A stretch of DNA of 64,000 nucleotides from Anaerospora hongkongensis (lineage in GTDB: Bacteria > Bacillota > Negativicutes > Sporomusales > DSM-15969): the NCBI RefSeq assembly GCF_004339805.1, contig NZ_SLUI01000019.1, forward strand, positions 28,476-92,475. Direction: 5' to 3'. A program made the translations under genes and the position numbers. This document shows, piece by piece, positions 58,557-64,000 of the stretch (positions are counted from its first letter, which is position 1; each line of letters begins with the position of its first letter). The notes below the pieces were generated by a model. That model was given only the letters and a program-made list of their open reading frames with translations. It was not told the origin of the DNA and ran no database searches.

Positions 58557-58826
58557 CTAAATCCTGTGCATAATGCGGAAAATATCTTCATGCTGAGCCT
58601 TAATCTCCAAGCCTAACTCTTCACTTTTTTGCTGCAGGATTTGCTGCAAATCTTTTAATTGAATTTTGGCACCAGACATATCTGCGATCAAAACCATATT
58701 GAAAAATCCATCCACAATATTCTGGTTGATATTCACAATATTGATTTGATTTTCCGCCAATACGGCGCTGACAGTGGCAATGATACCTACACGATCCTGA
58801 CCGACAACAGTAATTACAACTTTCAT
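58557..58826 (-). CDS. ACT-domain protein (UPF0237)
   Basis: 89 aa, one ACT domain: MKVVITVVGQDRVGIIATVSAVLAENQINIVNINQ. ACT domains bind small ligands such as amino acids. It precedes the PFL gene by 22 nt. A promoter and palindrome lie upstream. Confidence 0.93.
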   Translation of the reverse strand: MKVVITVVGQDRVGIIATVSAVLAENQINIVNINQNIVDGFFNMVLIADMSGAKIQLKDLQQILQQKSEELGLEIKAQHEDIFRIMHRI

Positions 58827-58886
58827 AATCTCACGCCTTTCTTCATATTGCCTGCTTGTTTCGTTCTAAAGTACATATGTATACGT

Positions 58887-58905
58887 GTATAATATTATAT
58901 TATAC
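58887..58905 (-). promoter_or_regulatory. Palindrome overlapping the ACT/PFL promoter
   Basis: A 19-bp perfect palindrome GTATAATATTATATTATAC overlaps the -10 box of the ACT/PFL promoter. It may be a repressor operator or a bidirectional promoter core. Confidence 0.5.
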
Positions 58906-58926
58906 ATTCTTTATTGAAATTGCCAA
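58899..58926 (-). promoter_or_regulatory. Sigma-A promoter for ACT/PFL genes
   Basis: TTGGCA (58921-58926), 16 nt, perfect TATAAT (58899-58904). Confidence 0.65.
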
Positions 58927-58972
58927 GTATTATTAACACTAATAAACTATTTTCTTTGTTAATTCCAGCTAA

Positions 58973-59641
58973 TCAAACAAAAAATGGGACTGTCCCCTTT
59001 TTATTATTGGGTCGCCCTACAGGCCGGATCGTAGATTCTAGCCCTAATGTCTTCTCTACCCAGTTTTCATTTCCATACGGAGTTTGTCTTTTAACACTTA
59101 TTCGAAGCTTTGTTAAGCACTCATTGTCTAGTGGTTGATTGACAAATTCCATCCACGGCTCAGGCAAGTCAATAATATAGTCAATTAAGCCGGCCTTATC
59201 ACGCTTCCTTTCACCATACGATGACCATCGCCACTCACTACAACATTTCACCAAGCCTGCTCTTACCGGGTTGGCTTCAATATATCGAAGTAAATTTATT
59301 AAATATGAATCAGTTGATACAGCAAAACTTTTGAAACGGCCCTGCCAGATGTGTCCACACGTATTATATACTTTTTGATGATACAATACATGCCGCGTCA
59401 TAATCCATTGCATAGCTCGACTAATGCCATCCGCTTGCCCGGATTTAATTGCTAAGTGAAAGTGATTCGGCATAATGCTATAAGCATAGATAAATAAGCC
59501 AAAACGCGCCTTGGCTCTATATAATAATTCCTTAAAGAAAGTATAATCATTCGCATCATAAAATAATTGTTGTTGTTCATTGCCTCGATTCAGAACATGA
59601 TAAACCATTCCATTTACTAAGCCCCGTGCGCTTCTCGGCAT
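58973..59641 (-). CDS. REP-associated tyrosine transposase (RAYT)
   Basis: 222 aa of the IS200/Y1-like RAYT group. It has MPRSARGLVNGMVYHVLNRG and the HUH motif in PNHFHLAIKS. YIEANPVRAGLVK and EWRWSSYG lie in the catalytic Tyr region. These HUH enzymes are linked to REP palindromes. The C-terminal tail KKGTVPFF is encoded by a GGGACTGTCCC repeat that overlaps the stop. I chose the ATG at 59641 behind AGGGAGG. A second copy of the repeat lies at 59660-59672. Confidence 0.92.
   Translation of the reverse strand: MPRSARGLVNGMVYHVLNRGNEQQQLFYDANDYTFFKELLYRAKARFGLFIYAYSIMPNHFHLAIKSGQADGISRAMQWIMTRHVLYHQKVYNTCGHIWQGRFKSFAVSTDSYLINLLRYIEANPVRAGLVKCCSEWRWSSYGERKRDKAGLIDYIIDLPEPWMEFVNQPLDNECLTKLRISVKRQTPYGNENWVEKTLGLESTIRPVGRPNNKKGTVPFFV
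58986..58996. repeat. REP-like core, copy 1
   Basis: GGGACTGTCCC at the 3' end of the RAYT gene, flanked by poly-A and poly-T. Related cores lie at 59660-59672 and inside the 60122-60162 palindrome. Confidence 0.75.
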
Positions 59642-59659
59642 TAGCAACCTCCCTAAAAA

Positions 59660-59672
59660 GGAGACTGTCCCC
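59660..59672. repeat. REP-like core, copy 2
   Basis: GGAGACTGTCCCC between the RAYT RBS and the HTH gene stop. Together with the core at 58986 it brackets the RAYT coding region. Confidence 0.72.
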
Positions 59673-59677
59673 TTTTT

Positions 59678-60013
59678 TCATTCTGAAATCAATCCAAGTT
59701 TCTCCATTCGTGCCTTTATGGAGCCATTGGTGCGCTGCATCTGTATAGCAATATCTTTAATTGGCAACCCCTGAGTGTGGTAACTAATTAATACCGCTTC
59801 TTGCTCTTTCGACCAAGGAGTACCTGCATTATCAGGTAGTTTTCGCTGCAATTTCTTGCTGCAATCTCCATCAAGCGCCTTAAGTGCAATATATAGGGCG
59901 CGAATGACATCCGGCTGCTGGTAGATATTATTGGGCGGAAGGAATTCTCCAGAAAAAGGATCCATTCCATCAGCCAGCGTAGCTAAGATTTCCTGTGCAC
60001 GAAGCGGCTCCAT
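59678..60013 (-). CDS. Small Myb/SANT-like HTH protein
   Basis: 111 aa. The N-terminus carries ILATLADGMDPFSGEFLP, a motif I have seen in proteins linked to helicases. The C-terminal half is an HTH of Myb/SANT type: PWSKEQEAVLISYHTQ then IAIQMQRTNGSIKARMEKLGLI. I chose the ATG at 60013 because GGAGGGG lies about 6 nt upstream; an earlier in-frame ATG lacks this. It lies between two REP-like sites and upstream of the RAYT on the same strand. Its function is unknown. Confidence 0.78.
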   Translation of the reverse strand: MEPLRAQEILATLADGMDPFSGEFLPPNNIYQQPDVIRALYIALKALDGDCSKKLQRKLPDNAGTPWSKEQEAVLISYHTQGLPIKDIAIQMQRTNGSIKARMEKLGLISE

Positions 60014-60121
60014 ATATTTTCCCCTCCATTTAACAAACATATGTTCTATTGTTAATTATATAGCCATACTACTCTATTCGCAACATTAAAACTGAATTTT
60101 TAGTCTTTTTAAGCTGACATC

Positions 60122-60162
60122 ATTAGCTGGGAAATGGGGACAGTCCCCATTTCCCAGCTAAT
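60122..60162. repeat. 41-bp perfect palindrome of the REP set
   Basis: Two 20-bp arms (60122-60141 and 60143-60162) are exact reverse complements around one central A, with the core GGGGACAGTCCCC in the middle. It continues into CAGCTAATTAAACAAA, similar to CAGCTAATCAAACAAA beside the 58986 core. Confidence 0.9.
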
Positions 60163-60167
60163 TAAAC

Positions 60168-60195
60168 AAAAAAAAGAGGCTCCTGCCTCTTTTTT
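60168..60195. terminator. Terminator of the dCMP deaminase gene
   Basis: Stem AAAAAGAGGC/GCCTCTTTTT with loop TCCT, T-rich on both strands. It is close to the deaminase stop codon. Confidence 0.85.
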
Positions 60196-60631
60196 ATTTG
60201 TCTCCATGATTTAAGGGTTCCTGCCGGGGAAGATGAACGACCTCAATCCACGGGGCGAGCTTAAACCAGTCTACATAGGGTTCGTAGTCGCGGCCATATA
60301 CGATTTTCGCTATTCTGGAAGTAATAATCAGCTTTTGGCACTCCGGGCAAGGCCGGTCAGTACAATATAAAGTGGCTCCCCGGCGCTCATCGGGAGTACA
60401 TTCCAGCAACGCATTCGGCTCTGCATGAATGCAGCGTATACAGTGACCATCCTGCATTTCGCAGCCGTCATCAAGACAGTGCGGCAAGCCAGCCGGGCTG
60501 CCATTATAACCGGTTCCCTTTATCCGCTTATCTTTAACAATCACTGCACCTACATGCCGGCGCAGGCAGGTACTGCGTTCAGCAACCTGAAAAGCAATAT
60601 CCAAAAAATAAGTATCCCAGTTTTTGCGCAT
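60194..60631 (-). CDS. dCMP/cytidine deaminase family protein (ComEB-like)
   Basis: 145 aa. Zinc motif HAEPNALLE with CIRCIHAE upstream, and PCPECQKLI, match the CDA fold of dCMP deaminases. CLRRHVGAVIVKDKRIKGTGYNGSP is typical at the N-terminus. Extra Cys residues (LDDGCEMQ, HCIRC) may form another metal site. It likely supplies dUMP for thymidylate synthesis. It is similar to late-competence ComEB. Terminator follows. Confidence 0.92.
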   Translation of the reverse strand: MRKNWDTYFLDIAFQVAERSTCLRRHVGAVIVKDKRIKGTGYNGSPAGLPHCLDDGCEMQDGHCIRCIHAEPNALLECTPDERRGATLYCTDRPCPECQKLIITSRIAKIVYGRDYEPYVDWFKLAPWIEVVHLPRQEPLNHGDK

Positions 60632-60873
60632 GAATATCCTCCCGTAATAATATCGCTATTCATATTATTCTTCTCGGTAAAAAAAAAACCTCTCAGGCGA
60701 AAAATGTTCCGGCTGCTGCAAAATCCACCCCAATCCCTAACTGGAGGCCCGGCAGCCGCGTTGCAGATATACATTATTTTCTATATTCCGGGCATATTGA
60801 AACTGAAATGCTTATTCTTCCATCTATGTCAATTGTTTTACATTTCTATATGATTATTCCCTTCACTTCCCTC

Positions 60874-60902
60874 TTGCTGAATCTCCATATAATGCTTACT
60901 AT
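60874..60902 (+). promoter_or_regulatory. Candidate promoter for the MarR gene
   Basis: TTGCTG (60874-60879), 17 nt, TACTAT (60897-60902). The 60632-60979 gap otherwise holds no recognisable gene or RNA. Confidence 0.45.
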
Positions 60903-60979
60903 TATATTATAGATTGTTGCACATTTGTTACCCCATCAACATTCTATACTGTTTACACAAATAACTAGGGGGCTTTCTC

Positions 60980-61414
60980 TTGCATAATGTAAAAACTGCG
61001 GAAACCTTATTTCACTTAATCCCGCTACTGGAAAAACGATTCTTTCGGACTGTAGCCCAACAGTCCAAAACAGGACTTAGCCCGATGCAAATGCATGCCC
61101 TGCTGTTATTAAAAGAACACAGCGCCTGTACAATGACGGCTCTTGCCGGTGAAATGCTGATGCCCAAGCAGCAGGTTACACCTATCATTGATAAATTAGT
61201 AAAAGAAAAATATGTACAACGCGAATATGATCCTGTTGACCGGCGAATTATCCGCATCCGGCTTACTCCGTTAGGGTTGGATTTGCTGGAAAAAGACCGG
61301 CTGACTAAGCTTTCTGTTATCGATGCCAAGCTGTCTCATTTAACGGAAAGTGATTTGCAAAGCCTGCATGATGCCGCTACAGCTTTTTCCCAGCTCATAC
61401 AAAAACTTCCCTAG
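60980..61414 (+). CDS. MarR family transcriptional regulator
   Basis: 144 aa. The winged HTH is at about 45-100, with MTALAGEMLMPKQQVTPIIDKLVKEKYVQRE and the wing D.VDRRIIRIRLT. The start is a TTG behind AGGGGGC. MarR proteins usually repress transporters or stress genes in response to small aromatic ligands; no linked target is visible. A long terminator separates it from the convergent response regulator. Confidence 0.93.
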   Translation: MHNVKTAETLFHLIPLLEKRFFRTVAQQSKTGLSPMQMHALLLLKEHSACTMTALAGEMLMPKQQVTPIIDKLVKEKYVQREYDPVDRRIIRIRLTPLGLDLLEKDRLTKLSVIDAKLSHLTESDLQSLHDAATAFSQLIQKLP

Positions 61415-61421
61415 ACTGAAA

Positions 61422-61475
61422 AACAACAAAAAAACAGTTCTGTCACTTTTATGACAGAACTGTTTTTTTGTTGTT
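61422..61475. terminator. Long bidirectional terminator
   Basis: A 24-bp perfect stem (61422-61445 with 61452-61475) and 6-nt loop. It includes CAGTTCTGTCA and poly-A/poly-T ends, and the stop codon of the response regulator lies in its right arm. Confidence 0.9.
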
Positions 61476-62157
61476 AATTAGCTGCTTTGGCAATATTTTG
61501 TTTCTGTAAGTAATATCCGACTCCGCGGACAGTCTTTAAATTGGATATATTTAGCTTCTTCCGCAGATAGTGAATATATATGTTAATTGTATTTTCCTCT
61601 GTATCTGAATTATAGCCCCACACCTTTTCCAGAATCCGTTCTTTTGTAACGACCAATCCGTGATTGCGGATTAGCAGTTCCAGCAGCTGCGATTCCTTCA
61701 GGGTTAATTGAATTGTTTCTTCACTCTTCGTTACTTGCCCGCGCTGAGGATCAAACACCAGATCATCAGCAGTTAGAATATTTTCTACCATAATCTTGCT
61801 GCGGCGGCGAGCCAGCGCATTCACTCTAGCCAGCAATTCTACCGTAAAAAAAGGTTTTACAAGATAATCATCTGCACCCGCATTCAAACCCTCGGCACGA
61901 TCCTCAGGGGTATCCTTAGCGGTTAATATCATTACCGGTGTATCATGGCCCAGACTGCGGAATTCCTGCAGTACAGACAATCCGTCCTGCCCCGGCAGCA
62001 TACGATCCAAAATAATAATATCATAACTTCCCGTACAGGCCATTTCGATACCTGTTTCCCCGTCACTTGCAACGTCTACGACAAAACCGTTTTTCTTTAA
62101 TAAATACGATAATGCCTCTGTCAAATTTTTTTCATCATCTACTAGTAGCAATTTCAT
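61474..62157 (-). CDS. OmpR/PhoB family response regulator (orphan)
   Basis: 227 aa. The receiver domain (about 1-115) has DDE near the N-terminus, the phosphoacceptor Asp in DIIILDRMLPGQDG, and a KPF motif. The winged-helix effector domain (about 130-220) contains TLKESQLLELLIRNHGLVV and VRGVGYYLQ. No histidine kinase gene is adjacent. I chose the ATG at 62157 because GAAGGTG lies 6 nt upstream. Confidence 0.93.
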   Translation of the reverse strand: MKLLLVDDEKNLTEALSYLLKKNGFVVDVASDGETGIEMACTGSYDIIILDRMLPGQDGLSVLQEFRSLGHDTPVMILTAKDTPEDRAEGLNAGADDYLVKPFFTVELLARVNALARRRSKIMVENILTADDLVFDPQRGQVTKSEETIQLTLKESQLLELLIRNHGLVVTKERILEKVWGYNSDTEENTINIYIHYLRKKLNISNLKTVRGVGYYLQKQNIAKAAN

Positions 62158-62442
62158 ACCTGACACCTTCAATTACTACACAGCCTTGTGAAAGTTTACC
62201 CGTCCTTGGATCCTCAACCCTATTTTCGCAAATAATTATTAATATTTTATTTAGTTTTATGCAGATTTTAGATTTTTTTGTCACAACATTTCACATTACC
62301 TCCATAATCGCTCTTATTTAGCGGTGTTAACTTTTTTACACCTAATGATTGATTGTACATATATTGTTACAAATTTACATTGTATTTGAATTTGATTCTG
62401 AAAAAAACTTTCTATTTTTTTTACATCACGACAAATACTAAA

Positions 62443-62469
62443 TAATTCCTTAATATTTGTCTGCGAAAT
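62443..62469 (+). promoter_or_regulatory. Weak sigma-D-like promoter for flagellin
   Basis: TAAT (62443-62446), 15 nt, TGCGAAAT (62462-62469), a partial match to TAAA-N15-GCCGATAT. It would give a 5' UTR of about 120 nt. The 62158-62595 gap otherwise contains only the flagellin leader. Confidence 0.35.
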
Positions 62470-62541
62470 TAAGTATAGAACAGCAATAAAGGAGGGACAA
62501 ACTACTTAATTATTGTTTTTCTGGTCAAATTTATATTATTA

Positions 62542-62571
62542 GCATCTGTCTAACAAGGAAGGTACAGATGC
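62542..62571 (+). promoter_or_regulatory. CsrA-type hairpin in the flagellin leader
   Basis: Stem GCATCTGT/ACAGATGC (perfect 8 bp) with a loop carrying ACAAGGAAGG, close to the CsrA consensus ACANGGANGU. A second GGA overlaps the flagellin SD (AAGGAGG, 62581-62587). Bacillus hag is regulated by CsrA at two such sites. Confidence 0.6.
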
Positions 62572-62595
62572 GGGAAAATCAAGGAGGAATTTACA

Positions 62596-63897
62596 ATGGC
62601 AATGGTAATTAATCACAATCTTTCCGCTTTAAACACGTACAACCAGCTCAATTCCAACAGCACCCTTATGAACAAATCGCTGCAAAAGATTTCATCAGGC
62701 TATCAGATCAATACTGCGGCCGATGACGCAGCAGGACTGGCTATTTCAGAAAAAATGCGCGGTCAAATCCGTGGTCTTGACCAGGCAAGCGCGAACGCCC
62801 AAGATTCCATATCGATGGTGCAGACGGCAGAAGGCGCTTTGTCAGAAACCACTGATATCCTGCAACGTATGCGTGAGCTAGCTGTTCAATCAGCCAGCGA
62901 CACGAATACCGATGCCGACCGTGCGAATATCCAGGATGAAGTGGATGCACTGGTAAAAGAAATCAACCGGATTGCCGATACAACTGAATTTAATACGAAA
63001 AAGCTCTTAGATGGTTCTATGAGCGGTAAAACTACTGAGCAAGCTAGTATTGATTCCAATTCAGCTGTCAAAGCTGCCGCCGGTGCCGCACTCACTGATA
63101 CCACCGCATTGCTAACGGATTTGACTGATGCAGACGGCAACTCGCTTGGCATAAAAGCGGGAGACACTGTCACAGTCAGCTATATGAAAGATGGCGCTCT
63201 GGTCACAGGCAGCCTGGATGTTACAGCGACTACTACCCTCGCTGATTTAGAAGATATTAGCACTTTCGACAAAGATGGAAACGCTACTACAGGCGCTACC
63301 AAAACTGTTGCAGATGATTTGGGTCTCACTGTTGACACCACTTCCGGCGCTTTGACTGCTACGGCCGCTGCAACCGGTACAGCTAATTCCGTCTATGGCT
63401 TAACGATTACCGTTACTGATTCAGATGGCGATTCTGTCACTGCAGCAACCAATGCTTTATCAGACTTCACTCAAACGCAAGCTGCTAAGAATACCGGCAG
63501 CGACAAATCTTCCACTATTTTGATTGGCGCTAATACAGGTCAAAGTATCACGATTGCTATCGACAATATGGATGCCGAATCACTGGGAGTCAACAATCTT
63601 CAGGTTGATACTCAGGATGCTGCAAATGTCGCTCTAGGCGTAATTGACACGGCCACCGCTACCGTAACCACTATGCGCTCCAAGCTTGGTGCTATTGAGA
63701 ACCGTCTGGATCACACGATCAATAACCTTACCACTTCCAGCGAAAACCTGACAGCTGCCGAGTCCCGCATCCGCGATGTTGATATGGCTTCCGAAATGGC
63801 CACTTATACAAAGCTGAGCGTTATGACTCAGGCCGCAACAGCAATGCTGGCGCAGGCTAATCAACAACCCCAGCAGGTATTGAGCTTGCTTAAATAA
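62596..63897 (+). CDS. fliC: Flagellin
   Basis: 433 aa. The conserved N-terminal D0/D1 region reads MVINHNLSALNTYNQLN, with SLQKISSGYQINTAADDAAGLAISEKMRGQI. The C-terminal D1/D0 ends NLTAAESRIRDVDMASEMA. The central part (about 145-345) is a variable Thr/Ala/Asp-rich domain, likely surface-exposed and possibly glycosylated. It is the filament protein. RBS AAGGAGG precedes the ATG, and a CsrA-like hairpin lies upstream. A hairpin terminator follows. Confidence 0.97.
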   Translation: MAMVINHNLSALNTYNQLNSNSTLMNKSLQKISSGYQINTAADDAAGLAISEKMRGQIRGLDQASANAQDSISMVQTAEGALSETTDILQRMRELAVQSASDTNTDADRANIQDEVDALVKEINRIADTTEFNTKKLLDGSMSGKTTEQASIDSNSAVKAAAGAALTDTTALLTDLTDADGNSLGIKAGDTVTVSYMKDGALVTGSLDVTATTTLADLEDISTFDKDGNATTGATKTVADDLGLTVDTTSGALTATAAATGTANSVYGLTITVTDSDGDSVTAATNALSDFTQTQAAKNTGSDKSSTILIGANTGQSITIAIDNMDAESLGVNNLQVDTQDAANVALGVIDTATATVTTMRSKLGAIENRLDHTINNLTTSSENLTAAESRIRDVDMASEMATYTKLSVMTQAATAMLAQANQQPQQVLSLLK

Positions 63898-63912
63898 ATA
63901 GGACTAAAAAGG

Positions 63913-63957
63913 GGCTGTCGCAAAATGCTTTTTGAAAAAAAGCGTTTTGTGGCAGCC
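63913..63957 (+). terminator. Hairpin terminator of flagellin
   Basis: GGCTGTCGCAAAATGC pairs with GCGTTTTGTGGCAGCC over a long imperfect stem, followed by TTCTTTGCTT. It is similar in design to the hairpin after rmlD. Confidence 0.65.
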
Positions 63958-64000
63958 TTCTTTGCTTGAGCAGATAAAATATAGGCGAAAAAGAATAAAA

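Noticed and set aside
58973..60162. A complete insertion sequence with terminal inverted repeats and target duplication
   Set aside because: No matching long terminal inverted repeats or direct duplication are seen; the RAYT/REP reading fits better.

Overview
The window looks like a chromosome segment from a spore-forming, motile, diderm Firmicute, most likely a Sporomusa/Pelosinus-type member of the Negativicutes. It carries a classic endospore block (ywmB-like, murA, spoIID, spoIIQ-like, spoIIID, mbl and two flhO/flhP-type rod genes) in the order known from Bacillus. It also carries outer-membrane machinery (BamA, TamB, TolC, MlaEFD) and flagellar P- and L-ring genes (flgI, flgH), which only a cell with an outer membrane needs. 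No tRNA, rRNA, CRISPR array or prophage was seen.

Layout. 1-12,713 (minus strand): outer-membrane biogenesis. mlaE-mlaF-mlaD (MlaD has a C-terminal beta-strand-rich extension), tolC with its own strong promoter and operator-like palindrome, tamB, a sigma-70-family factor, a single-pass membrane protein, bamA, and a truncated exported protein. 13,401-16,960: a small envelope operon (AMIN plus phosphodiester glycosidase, lipoyl-like membrane protein, SpoIVB-like S55 protein). 17,267-23,613: flagellar rod and ring genes flgF, flgG, flgA, flgH, flgI, flgJ behind mbl. 23,772-28,386: spoIIID, spoIIQ-like, spoIID, murA, ywmB-like. 28,609-32,027 (plus): dTDP-rhamnose genes rmlB, A, C, D. 32,304-40,466 (minus): pyrimidine operon pyrB-pyrC-carA-carB-pyrK-pyrD behind two tandem PyrR-type attenuators. 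40,773-41,255: acyl-CoA thioesterase. 41,404-48,599: a complete F1Fo ATP synthase operon. 48,925-51,217: undecaprenyl-P sugar transferase and UDP-GlcNAc 2-epimerase. 51,433-64,000: mixed accessory region with a duplicated MazG-like protein, a serine hydrolase, a SIR2-like zinc protein, a GAF-PAS-GGDEF-HD-GYP signalling protein, a PFL/ACT pair, a REP-associated transposase unit, dCMP deaminase, a MarR regulator, an orphan response regulator and flagellin.

The intergenic DNA is unusually rich in structure. Family A (three copies of about 180-210 bp) folds into one long hairpin whose arms differ between copies but stay complementary. Family B (two close copies in the flagellar cluster, one divergent copy inside the atp operon) supplies the stop codon of flgJ. 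A third set of GGGACTGTCCC-type palindromes brackets the REP-associated transposase and a small Myb-like HTH gene.

The best candidates for undescribed biology are the sigma factor and membrane protein embedded in the outer-membrane cluster, the lone SIR2-like zinc protein, the covarying hairpin repeats, and the transposase/HTH/palindrome unit. Well-understood regulation is also visible: PyrR attenuation, a CsrA-like hairpin ahead of flagellin, sporulation-type promoters, and intrinsic terminators at most operon ends.
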